Origin: Turnera subulata | Taxonomy: Eukaryota; Streptophyta; Magnoliopsida; Malpighiales; Passifloraceae | Length of the DNA stretch: 64,000 nucleotides | Assembly: GCA_028386065.3 (NCBI GenBank) | Contig: JAKUCV010003048.1 | Location: 265,595-329,594 of the forward strand | Direction of reading: 5' to 3' | Shown here: positions 55,422 through 64,000 of the stretch, in pieces | Layout: every line of letters starts with the position of its first letter | How positions within the stretch are numbered: the first letter of the stretch is position 1 | Translations under genes and position numbers: made by a program | Notes under the pieces: model-generated | The model's database searches: none | What the model saw: the letters and a program-made list of their open reading frames with translations, nothing else | Told to the model about the DNA's origin: nothing

Positions 55422-58400
55422 TTGCCACCTTTGCCATATCCACAGGTTTACAAACAGGGCAAGATAGAAGAACAATACAACAAGTTCGTAGACATGTTGA
55501 AGGGACTATCACTTGAGATACCATTCACTATTGTTTTGGAGCAGATGCCCACATATGCAAAATTCTTAAAAGACATTTTGACAAGAAAACGAACAGTGGA
55601 TAATAAGACAGTGCCCCTCACAGCGGAGTGTAGTGCTGTTTTACAAAAGACACAGCCCTTATCCAAGCTTGAAGATCCAGGAAGCATATCCATTCCTTGT
55701 CATATAGGAACCCAAACATTCAACCGAGCTCTCTGTGATCTTGGAGCAAGTGTGAGTTTGATGCCTTTAGCTGCAGCCCAAAAGCTTGAATTTGGAGAAA
55801 TAAAGCCTACGCGAATGGTCTTGCAACTAGCTGACAGATCTGTTAAGTACCCTGTTGGGGTGCTAGAAGATGTTCCAGTGAAGGTGGGAAAATTCTTCAT
55901 CCCTTGTGACTTTGTGATTCTGGACATGGAGCTTGATGACTTCACACCAATCATCCATGGGAGACCTTTTCTTGCTACCGCTGGGGCGATAATTGATGCT
56001 AGAGACGGGAGCATTACACTTCGAATTGGAGAAGAGAAGGTTAATTTCAATATCCAAAAGTCCATCAAATCAGAATTCCAATCCAATGCATGCCACATGG
56101 TTCGGATTTTGGAAGATGATATGGAGGAAATAGTGGAAGAGATTGACGCTGTGACTGACACTGTTGATTCGCTCCTAACATGCATTGCAAATGGAGCTGG
56201 ATCAGAAGACGAAGATGATGAAGTAAGGGCAGTAGCTCAACAGATATCAAACGCTCCAGTGCTTCATCCTTCAGAGGAGACCTTTGAGCTACTCACTAAA
56301 AACAACACTATCGATGACACTGTTGATAAGGCTGTCAAGTGCACTGTTGATTCGCAAAAAGCTCCCAAAGTGGAATTAAAACCTCTACCATCAAAGCTAA
56401 GGTATGCATTTCTTGGGCCTAATGAAACTTATCCAGTCATTATTAGTGCTAACCTTTCATGTGCAGAGGAGGAAGCTTTGCTTGATGTACTTAGAAAACA
56501 CCGACATGCCATTGGATACACAATTGATGATATTAAGGGGATTAGCCCTTCCCTTTGCATGCATCGAATTATGTTGGAAGAAGGTTGCAAACCCTCCATT
56601 GAGCATCAAAGAAGGCTAAATGAAAACATGAAAGAGGTTGTCAAAAAGGAAATCCTAAAACTCCTTGATGCCGGGATCATTTACCCCATCTCCGATAGCA
56701 CATGGGTAAGTCCAGTTCATGTGGTACCAAAGAAAGGAGGAATGACAGTAGTGCGCAATGAGAATAATGAGTTGATCCCTACAAGAACAGTGACAGGATG
56801 GCGAATGTGCATAGACTACAGGAAGCTCAACAGTGCCACTAGAAAAGATCATTTTCCCCTTCCTTTCATTGACCAAATGCTAGAGAGGTTAGCCAAACAC
56901 TCATACTATTGTTATTTGGACGGGTATTCAGGATTTTTTCAGATCCCCATTCATCCTCTTGATCAAGAAAAGACTACTTTCACATGCCCTTACGGTACTT
57001 TTGCTTATCGTAGAATGCCTTTCGGTTTGTGCAATGCACCTGCTACATTTCAACGTTGCATGATGTCTATTTTCTCTGATTTTATTGAGTCTATCATGGA
57101 AGTGTTCATGGATGACTTTTCTGTGTATGGTACTTCTTTTGATGATTGCTTAAAAAATCTAACCAAAGTTTTGCAGCGTTGTATGGAAGCAAACCTCGTG
57201 CTTAATTGGGAGAAGTGCCATTTTATGGTAAGAGAAGGTATAGTGTTGGGACATTTGGTCTCAGAACGAGGTATTGAGGTTGATAAAGCCAAAATTGAAG
57301 TTATTGAAAAATTGCCTGTTCCTAACACTGTTAAAGCAATTCGTAGTTTTTTGGGACATGCTGGCTTTTATCGACGCTTTATTAAGGACTTCTCAAAGAT
57401 TGCAAAACCTTTGACGAATCTCCTAAATAAGGATGTCGAGTTTGTATTTGACAAAGCTTGTTTAGATGCCTTTTGCAGGTTAAAGACAGCGTTGACAACA
57501 GCACCCATTATGCAACCGCCAGATTGGACACTTCCATTTGAGATCATGTGTGATGCAAGTGATTTTGCAGTAGGTGCAGTACTTGGCCAGAGGAAAGATA
57601 ACAAATTGCATGCCATTTACTATGCAAGCCGCACTTTGGATGATGCACAGGTGAATTACGCTACTACGGAGAAAGAATTGCTTGCCGTAGTTTTTGCCAT
57701 TGACAAATTCCGATCCTACCTTCTTGGGTCAAAGGTGATCATCCATACAGACCATGCAGCCCTGAGATACCTATTGACAAAGAAGGAAGCAAAGCCCCGT
57801 CTCATCCGCTGGATTCTTCTACTCCAAGAATTCGACTTGGAGATTAAAGATAAGAAAGGGGCAGAAAATTTGGTTGCTGACCATCTTTCAAGACTCAGCC
57901 AAAACCAGGAAGACTCAAATGAACCGGAACCAGCCATCAATGATTCCTTTCCTGATGAAAATTTGTTGACAGTGGCAGTGACAGCGACAGGAACAGCGCA
58001 GGAGACAGTGTTGTCCATTAAACTGTTTCCATGGTATGCTACTTTTGTGAATTTTCTGGTTTGTGGAGTTTTGCCCCCAGATCTTAGCTATTCTCAGAAG
58101 AAGAAATTCTTCTCCGACATCCGCCATTACCTTTGGGATGAACCTTATCTATACAAGAGATGTGGAGATGGATTGATTCGACGGTGTGTACCCGAGGAGC
58201 AATATAAAGACATCCTTTCAAGCTGCCATGAGGCATCATATGGTGGCCATCACGGAGCTGATAGCACTACAGCAAAAGTTCTTCAATCGGGTTTCTTCTG
58301 GCCGACTTTATATAAGGATGCAAGGAATTTTGTGAAGCACTGTGACCAATGCCAGCGCACCGGAAACATAACTCAGCGACATGAAGCTCCTCAACAAGGA

Positions 58401-59333
58401 ATATTGGTTGTCGAACCATTTGATGTATGGGGAATTGACTTCATGGGTCCTTTTCCTTCCTCCCAATCCAATCAATTTATCCTTGTGGCTATTGACTATG
58501 TGACAAAATGGGTGGAAGCCATCGCCTCCAAAACCAATGATGGAAAAGTGGTCACCAAATTTTTAAAGAAACATATTTTTACAAGGTTTGGTGTTCCACG
58601 TGCCATAATTAGTGATGGGGGCAAGCACTTTTGCAATAGGCTGTTTGCTGAGCTGTTGAAGAAGTACGGTGTCACACACAGGGTCGCTACTCCTTACCAT
58701 CCACAAACCAGCGGTCAAGTTGAGGTTGCAAACCGAGAAATCAAACGTATTCTGGAGAAAACAGTGAATACGTCCCGCAAGGATTGGTCTATGAAGCTGG
58801 ATGATGCATTGTGGGCTTATAGAACAGCTTACAAGACTCCTATTGGCACTACGCCATTTCGGCTAGTTTATGGGAAGTCTTGCCATCTACCTGTTGAGTT
58901 GGAACATAAGGCCTATTGGGCAGTGAAATTCTTAAATTTTGATGCCAAAGCAGCAGGAGAGAAGCGAAAACTTCAACTCAATGAAATTGAGGAAATCCGA
59001 TTGGAGGCCTACGAGAATAACAAAATCTACAAGGAGAGGTCAAAGAAGTGGCATGATAGTAGGATTCTCCATAGGCAATTTCAATCTGGGGATGAGGTAT
59101 TGTTGTATAACTCTCGCCTAAAATTGTTCCCTGGGAAGCTGAGGTCACGTTGGTCCGGTCCATTCACGGTAGTTCAAACATTTCCACATGGAGCCGTAGA
59201 AGTCCGTGGAAACGATGGGCAGACATTCAAGGTAAACCATCAAAGACTCAAGAAATATTGGTCTAGTGAGCAGGTTGAAGAAATTGCAACAGTGCAGTTG
59301 ACAGTGCCTGTCACAGTTTTCGACATAGAGTGA
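55422..59333 (+). CDS. Element L pol: protease, reverse transcriptase, RNase H, integrase
   Basis: One open frame of 1303 codons. It would be the continuation of gag, so the first codon (TTG) is not a true start. Domains with approximate residues: retropepsin-like CDLGASVSL (104-112; Athila elements have DLG where others have DTG); reverse transcriptase with MCIDYRKLN (about 464) and catalytic FMDDFSVYG (about 562); RNase H with [13 protein letters not shown] (709) and TEKELLAVV; integrase HHCC finger ([10 protein letters not shown]...CDQCQ, 935-985), then GIDFMGPF (1005), SDGGKHF (1064) and GQVEVANRE (1099) carrying the D,D,E triad; and a C-terminal SH3-like [16 protein letters not shown] with no chromodomain. 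All catalytic residues are present. The inter-domain linkers are rich in Thr-Val dipeptides because of ACAGTG repeats. The gag defects upstream make this copy inactive as it stands. Confidence 0.95.
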   Translation: MPPLPYPQVYKQGKIEEQYNKFVDMLKGLSLEIPFTIVLEQMPTYAKFLKDILTRKRTVDNKTVPLTAECSAVLQKTQPLSKLEDPGSISIPCHIGTQTFNRALCDLGASVSLMPLAAAQKLEFGEIKPTRMVLQLADRSVKYPVGVLEDVPVKVGKFFIPCDFVILDMELDDFTPIIHGRPFLATAGAIIDARDGSITLRIGEEKVNFNIQKSIKSEFQSNACHMVRILEDDMEEIVEEIDAVTDTVDSLLTCIANGAGSEDEDDEVRAVAQQISNAPVLHPSEETFELLTKNNTIDDTVDKAVKCTVDSQKAPKVELKPLPSKLRYAFLGPNETYPVIISANLSCAEEEALLDVLRKHRHAIGYTIDDIKGISPSLCMHRIMLEEGCKPSIEHQRRLNENMKEVVKKEILKLLDAGIIYPISDSTWVSPVHVVPKKGGMTVVRNENNELIPTRTVTGWRMCIDYRKLNSATRKDHFPLPFIDQMLERLAKHSYYCYLDGYSGFFQIPIHPLDQEKTTFTCPYGTFAYRRMPFGLCNAPATFQRCMMSIFSDFIESIMEVFMDDFSVYGTSFDDCLKNLTKVLQRCMEANLVLNWEKCHFMVREGIVLGHLVSERGIEVDKAKIEVIEKLPVPNTVKAIRSFLGHAGFYRRFIKDFSKIAKPLTNLLNKDVEFVFDKACLDAFCRLKTALTTAPIMQPPDWTLPFEIMCDASDFAVGAVLGQRKDNKLHAIYYASRTLDDAQVNYATTEKELLAVVFAIDKFRSYLLGSKVIIHTDHAALRYLLTKKEAKPRLIRWILLLQEFDLEIKDKKGAENLVADHLSRLSQNQEDSNEPEPAINDSFPDENLLTVAVTATGTAQETVLSIKLFPWYATFVNFLVCGVLPPDLSYSQKKKFFSDIRHYLWDEPYLYKRCGDGLIRRCVPEEQYKDILSSCHEASYGGHHGADSTTAKVLQSGFFWPTLYKDARNFVKHCDQCQRTGNITQRHEAPQQGILVVEPFDVWGIDFMGPFPSSQSNQFILVAIDYVTKWVEAIASKTNDGKVVTKFLKKHIFTRFGVPRAIISDGGKHFCNRLFAELLKKYGVTHRVATPYHPQTSGQVEVANREIKRILEKTVNTSRKDWSMKLDDALWAYRTAYKTPIGTTPFRLVYGKSCHLPVELEHKAYWAVKFLNFDAKAAGEKRKLQLNEIEEIRLEAYENNKIYKERSKKWHDSRILHRQFQSGDEVLLYNSRLKLFPGKLRSRWSGPFTVVQTFPHGAVEVRGNDGQTFKVNHQRLKKYWSSEQVEEIATVQLTVPVTVFDIE

Positions 59334-59897
59334 CCCATAGGGTGTCCAGCTACAAGACATAAAAGAAGCGCTTTTCGGGAGGCAACCCGAGGTAAGTGAG
59401 TTATATTTAGTTTTCTTTTTTCCTATTTTCACTAACTGTGGTGTTTTTCAAAAAAAAAAAAAAAAAGGAGGAGCGATGCATAAACAAGATGAAGAATGGA
59501 CAGGAATATCCACAAGACTTGGCAGACAAAATTAGAGAAGCATTCTAAAACTCTACCCTTTACTTTTATATAGATGCCGATTTTATGAGATATTTGTGCT
59601 ATTATGGGTCATGAGATGAAAAGACCTTTTTGTCCCTGCGCGCATGCATATCGATTGTGAATTTCCAAGCCAAAAGTAACACCATACACGAGTTCCTTTC
59701 TCTACTGGTGCACAGTGGTGGTTCTGCTCTCCCTATCCTTGTAAAGTTTTTGTTTAAAGCTCTCCCTATCCTTGTAAAGTTTTTGTTTAAAACCAACTCC
59801 ACACCTAGACACACTAGCCGTCTAGATTCATCCCAACCCATTACACACAAAACTCAATAAAACCACTCATCTCCATCCATAACACCCTAACCTCACC
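59334..59897 (+). mobile_element. Element L pol to post-pol ORF spacer
   Basis: Non-coding. It holds a poly(A) run of about 16 (59451-59466), a TTTTATATAGATG TATA-like stretch (about 59565-59577) that might serve the next ORF, and a 33-bp perfect tandem duplication (CTCTCCCTATCCTTGTAAAG, starts 59729 and 59761). Confidence 0.6.
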
Positions 59898-60420
59898 ATG
59901 ACCATGAAGCACCCAAAATCACCAACACCGCCGTCGGAAGAGGAGGACGATGTCGTCCAATCCGGTCACTTTCTCAACCCAAAAACCATTCTTGCTCTTC
60001 CATGGTTTGACACCCCAACCGAACCCATCCATCAACAACACCCAATCGATTTAAACCACCCTCTTTGTCTGCCATCTCCACCAACCTTTCACAACCAAGA
60101 ACCGTCCTCCACTCTTCAGCCAACACCAGAAAAATCTCGCTCTCAAATATTTCAAGGTAGACCTTACCCATTACCGACCCTTGCATGAACCCCCTACCTG
60201 TACACCCGAGAAAGCTAAGAATTTCCTCGATCGGAATTTTGTCCCGAAAAAGGAAGCATCAACCGCAGTGCCTTCAAGCTCAAAAGGGATGGGGGATCGA
60301 CTTAATGAGGTGATGGAAACTGTTGGCTCGTTGAGAGCCGGTTTTGAGGGGCGGATGACTACTCTTCAAGGAGAGGTGGCCATAATCAAAGACATGTTGT
60401 CAACACTGCTTGAAAAATGA
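59898..60420 (+). pseudogene. Element L post-pol ORF, internally deleted
   Basis: The start is MTMKHPKSPTPPSEEEDD at 59898. After about 83 codons the sequence jumps, at CAAATATTTCAAGG (60144), to a point near the C-terminus, and the frame shifts. The C-terminal part continues in another frame from 60178 (HEPPTCTPEKAKNFLDRNF...) to the stop at 60418-60420. The segment missing here is present after the gap (62411-62826). It would encode the conserved core shared with element M. The C-terminus (LNEVMETVGSLRAGFEGRMTTLQ..IIKDMLSTLL) looks like a coiled coil. Confidence 0.75.
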
Positions 60421-60637
60421 CTTTTCTTGGCTCGGGATCAACATCCTCATTTTGAAAATGCATTTCTCCTTTTCCTCTATTTTTCATGTTAGTTTTTGCT
60501 AATTTGTTTAAATTCTGGTAGTTGAATTTTCTCTCTGATTTTGCATGATGATTTCTTGCCTCATTTGTGCACTTAATGATCTGTTGGGGGCTGACTTTTG
60601 TGCATTATTTTGTGGATTGTTGTTGTTGGCTTTTTCG

Positions 60638-60672
60638 GTGAGGACACCGTCAAATTCAAGTCTGGGGGAATT
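60638..60672 (+). other. Element L internal polypurine-tract copy
   Basis: GTGAGGACAC (60638-60647), then a 19-base stretch ATTCAAGTCTGGGGGAATT (60654-60672), identical to the 3' PPT at 62121-62139. The GAGGACA word lies at exactly the same distance upstream in both. It is repeated after the gap at 63331-63349. Confidence 0.75.
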
Positions 60673-61329
60673 AATCCTTTTGGTTTAACTATGATTTTTA
60701 TTTCATCCTGAGTGTGCTTTCATTTAATTTTAAGTCTTCAAATTTTTATTTAATCTTGAGTGTGTATTTTATTTCATCTTGAGTGTGCTTTCATCTGTAG
60801 TAAGATTTAATTTTGTTTTCATCAAGGTCACGACACTTGATATTTAGTTGCCATTGGATACTCTCATTGTCTCTTCTCAGGTTCAAGCGTGGTTATGAAT
60901 GATGTTGAGAACACTGTCACTAAAACTATTATGGACCCTATTGTTTTCTCAAATTTTTCCATTGACTCCTTTTTTATCTAAGAACAGGATGAGAGGTCAA
61001 GTTTGATGCAAAAACCATTTTGGTTCATGAGGTAACCAGTGCCAATTGTTTTTCAGAAAAAAAAAGGGCAATACCTTAGAACCAATTCAAGTTCACTTTT
61101 GAAGCGAAATTTAAACATCTTAGTATAACCACAGATATGATGTAGGCATTTCTTTTGCACAACTTAAATTTCACTTCCCAACCTGCATCCTTATTTCCCT
61201 TGATAGCCACTTTTGAACCTTGAATTGATAGTCATATTTAATTGATTCATACATCATCATACCTTAAGCCCTTTGCAGCCCTTGATGACCATCTTTGTGT
61301 TCATTGAACACAAGCTTTTCCCAGACTAT

Positions 61330-61977
61330 AAAAAAAAAAAAAACCTATCTGTTTGCTTGCTCAATTCTAACTTTAGGTAAAAAGCATCTTACCAAGCATT
61401 GGAAATAGAGTGACGGTAAAAAAAAAAAAAAAATAGTGCAAAGTCTTATTGATCATGAGAGGAGATTCAGGGAATTGAAATGTAATGAAGGGAGCACACA
61501 AAAAAAAAAAAAAGATGAAAGAAAAAAAAAGAGAGAAATAAATAAATATATATATTAGAGCTCCCCTCTCAATCTTTGATAGCTGATCTCTTACACGACC
61601 AATGTAAGCTCTGTTAAAAAAAAAAAAAAGAAGAGGTCACTTTGATTTGAGCCTATTTTGAGGATGTGATTACTTGAAGTTAGAATTTGAGATAAGTGAA
61701 CAGATCTTTGCTAGCCTATCTTTTCTTGGTAACCAATCTAACCTCATCTTTCAAAAAAAAAAAAAGACCTATTGATCTCTGGTTATACTATATGTTCATT
61801 AGTAGAGATTGAGAACTTGAATTGGCATATTAGGTATTTGTTTTTCTTTTCGTTTTGCAATTCAATTATTTGGCACAAGGAGCTTCAAAGACCAAACGGT
61901 AACTGTTTAGAATATGTTTTATCATCCATGTATCTAAGTTTGGAAAGGAGTTGATATTTTTCTTAAAAAAAAAAAAA
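61330..61977 (+). repeat. Series of six A-tracts
   Basis: Runs of about 13-16 A at roughly 61330, 61418, 61500, 61616, 61753 and 61965, all on the plus strand of the element, between the internal PPT and the 3' PPT. Confidence 0.8.
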
Positions 61978-62106
61978 GGGAGGGTTTATGACAGTGTGAA
62001 TGACAGCTCACTTGACAGCATTTATAATTCATGTTTAAATCATTAGAGATTATTGAGATTTCCAGTTGCATTTATTTCCCTGAAATTAATGTTTAAGATT
62101 TTGCTT

Positions 62107-62139
62107 GAGGACAAGCAAAGATTCAAGTCTGGGGGAATT
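62107..62139 (+). other. Element L 3' polypurine tract
   Basis: GAGGACAAGC (62107-62116), then ATTCAAGTCTGGGGGAATT immediately before the LTR start TGATACAC. Confidence 0.85.
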
Positions 62140-62408
62140 TGATACACACAAAATCACACATACTTTACAATATGTTTGAGTGTTTTGGCCTTGCATTTAG
62201 GATTCATACCTTCATTTTGTTAATAAATTACCCTAGTTTATGACAAAAATTGATTTTACTAATTTAAGTTTGCTTTCAGGTGCAAATCAGTGCTTTTGAG
62301 AAGAAATTCCAAAACAAAACACCAAGTTCAAAGAAGAATCAAAACAGTGTCCCTGACAGCTCCCGAGACAGTGCCTAATCTTTCCATATATTAATTAAAG
62401 CCTACCTG
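62140..62408 (+). mobile_element. Element L 3' LTR, truncated at assembly gap
   Basis: The first 269 bp of the LTR, ending CCTACCTG just before the N. In the 5' LTR this point is the start of a 22-bp tandem repeat. The remaining 1.38 kb and the right-hand target duplication are not in the window. Confidence 0.88.
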
Positions 62409-62409
62409 N
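62409..62409. other. Assembly gap (single N)
   Basis: The only ambiguous base in the window. LTR sequence on the left is followed by post-pol ORF sequence on the right, a junction not expected in one element. Confidence 0.95.
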
Positions 62410-62410
62410 C

Positions 62411-63097
62411 ACCATAGAATCCATCACCTTTCGTTTATCAAACCAAACACTTAACATCAATCTAGTTGAGTTTAATGAAGTCTTTGGTTTTGCCAACGAT
62501 GGAATCCGAGGTCCACCACCAGGATTCAAGCAACAACATGCTTGGAATACCCTTGCAGAAAATGGCGGAACCTACAAGGCTGCCGACTCCAAAACCACCT
62601 CTTTACGGTCTTTAATGCTTCGATATGTGCATCACGTTTTGGCAAGGACAATTTTCTGTAGGAGCAGTAGTAAAACTGTGGTTGAGTTACATGAGTTATT
62701 GCTCTTGTGGTGCTTCCAGAACCGGATTCCAGTTAACACGGGTAGTTTTATTTTCGAAAGGTTCAGGGCTCACCTTCAATCAAAATACTTGGGATGTGCC
62801 GGTTTCATCACTGGTTTAGCCAAATATTTCAAGGTAGACCTTACCCATTACCGACCCTTGCATGAACCCCCTACCTGTACACCCGAGAAAGCTAAGAATT
62901 TCCTCGATCGGAATTTTGTCCCGAAAAAGGAAGCATCAACCGCAGTGCCTTCAAGCTCAAAAGGGATGGGGGATCGACTTAATGAGGTGATGGAAACTGT
63001 TGGCTCGTTGAGAGCTGATTTTGAGGAGCGGATGACTACTCTTCAAGGAGAGGTGGCCATAATCAAAGACATGTTGTCAACACTGCTTGAAAAATGA
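62411..63097 (+). CDS. Post-pol ORF of an L-type Athila element, 5' end missing
   Basis: The frame is open from the gap to a stop at 63095-63097 (228 residues). It carries the part deleted from the copy at 59898-60420: FNEVFGFANDGIRGPPPGF, LRYVHHVLARTI, RIPVNTGSFIFERF, ITGLAKYFKVDLTHYR, then a Ser/Lys-rich linker and a coiled-coil-like C-terminus. The order and the FGF.NDG and NTG blocks match the element M ORF (51064-52160). Function is unknown; there is no transmembrane segment and no known enzyme motif that I can see. Confidence 0.7.
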   Translation, partial: TIESITFRLSNQTLNINLVEFNEVFGFANDGIRGPPPGFKQQHAWNTLAENGGTYKAADSKTTSLRSLMLRYVHHVLARTIFCRSSSKTVVELHELLLLWCFQNRIPVNTGSFIFERFRAHLQSKYLGCAGFITGLAKYFKVDLTHYRPLHEPPTCTPEKAKNFLDRNFVPKKEASTAVPSSSKGMGDRLNEVMETVGSLRADFEERMTTLQGEVAIIKDMLSTLLEK

Positions 63098-64000
63098 CTT
63101 TCCTTGGCTCGGGATCAACATCCTCATTTTGAAAATGCATTTCTCTTTTTCCTCTATTTTTCATGTTAGTTTTTGCTAATTTGTTTAAATTCTGGTAGTT
63201 GAATTTTCTCCTTGCTTTTGCATGATGATTTCTTGCCTCATTTGTGCACTTAATGATCTGTTGGGGGCTGATTTTTGTGCATTATTTTGTGGATTATTGT
63301 TGTTGCCTTTTTCGGTGAGGACACCGTCAAATTCAAGTCTGGGGGAATTAATCCTTTTGGTTTAACTATGATTTTTATTTCATCCTGAGTGTGCTTTCAT
63401 TTAATTTTAAGTCTTCAAATTTTTATTTAATCTTGAGTGTGTATTTTATTTCATCTTGAGTGTGCTTTCATCTGTAGTATGATTTAATTGTTTTCATCAA
63501 GGCCACGACACTTGATATTTAGTTGCCATTGGATACTCTCATTGTCTCTTCTCAGGTTCAAGCGTGGTTATGAATGATGTTGAGAACACTATCACTAAAA
63601 CTATTATGGACCCTATTGTTTTCTCAAATTTTTCCATTGACTCCTTTTTGATCTAAGAACAGGATGAGAGGTCAAGTTTGATGCAGAAACCATTTTGGTT
63701 CATGAGGTAACCAGTGCCAATTGTTTTTCAGAAAAAAAAGGGCAATACCTTAGAACCAATTCAAGTTCACTTTTGAAGCGAAATTTAAACATCTTAGTAT
63801 AACCACAGATATGATGTAGGCATTTCTTTTGCACAACTTAAATTTCACTTCCCAACCTGCATCCTTATTTCCCTTGATAGCCACTTTTGAACCTTGAATT
63901 GATGGTCATATTTAATTGATTCATACATCATCATACCTTAAGCCCTTTGCAGCCCTTGATGACCATCTTTGTGTTCATTGAACACAAGCTTTTCCCAGAC
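63098..64000 (+). mobile_element. Second copy of L-type 3' untranslated region
   Basis: Nearly identical to 60421-61323, including the internal polypurine-tract copy at 63331-63349. It runs off the window end. It is either a neighbouring element or the same element placed twice by the assembly. Confidence 0.8.

Larger units (their letters stand above)
60421..62120 (+). mobile_element. Element L 3' untranslated region
   Basis: Non-coding. It contains an internal polypurine-tract copy (60654-60672) and six A-tracts of about 13-16 bases between 61330 and 61977. No open frame worth calling. Confidence 0.65.

Noticed and set aside
59898..60420. An envelope gene in element L
   Set aside because: The position fits, but no signal peptide or transmembrane helix is visible and the conserved core is soluble-looking.
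1..64000. CRISPR arrays, bacterial-type operons, rRNA genes
   Set aside because: No spacer-repeat structure, no ribosome-binding-site-led gene clusters and no rRNA sequence; the window is plant nuclear DNA.

Overview
The window looks like nuclear DNA of a flowering plant, from a repeat-rich (probably pericentromeric or otherwise heterochromatic) region. Almost all of it is nested LTR retrotransposons: Ty3/Gypsy of Tekay/chromovirus-like and Athila-like types, and Ty1/Copia. Two Mutator-like DNA transposons, a hAT-like repeat, a MITE and SINE-like fragments are also present. The only host genes I can recognise are two tandem F-box gene copies, both broken. The species cannot be named from the sequence.

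Layout. 1-10591: a Gypsy element on the minus strand (A). Only its PBS-proximal end and one LTR are in the window, and that LTR is split by a complete non-autonomous Gypsy element (N, 1466-9109, 3.1 kb LTRs, TSD CTTAG). 10592-12973: AT-rich DNA with degenerate tandem repeats and clusters of a palindromic AGGTCGACCT-like motif. 12974-19081: a decayed Copia element (C1) carrying an antisense gene copy. 19901-22446: a reversed Gypsy LTR fragment (R) related to N. 23543-24141: a hAT-like repeat. 24142-36172: a tandem duplication of an F-box locus. The first copy was split by a Mutator-like element (24690-27831, itself holding a second MULE) and by a Copia element (C2, 28567-33634, TSD GGCTG). The second copy, next to it, is a natural empty site for both insertions.

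37512-45169: a complete non-autonomous Gypsy element (E, TSD TTATT, same LTR family as A). Its 2.5 kb interior has no gag-pol but holds two antisense genes, each with a TATA box. One of them has a diverged copy, with its upstream region, inside the unrelated Copia element C1. 46058-47486: a duplicated snRNA-promoter-like repeat and rearranged Athila fragments with two PBSs in opposite orientation. 47487-52175: the LTR and 3' end of a minus-strand Athila-like element (M). 52176-62408: a young, almost complete Athila-like element (L) with gag, a 1303-residue pol frame and a deleted post-pol ORF. One N at 62409 is followed by a second copy of the element's 3' region, so the assembly is doubtful there.

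Most notable: (1) the antisense gene module shared by two unrelated retroelements; (2) a conserved second polypurine-tract-like site downstream of the post-pol ORF in both Athila lineages, with a 19-nt exact duplication in L; (3) strong enrichment of the hexamer ACAGTG/CACTGT through the L element; (4) arrays of a GGGAT-N4-ATCCC palindrome in the E LTRs.
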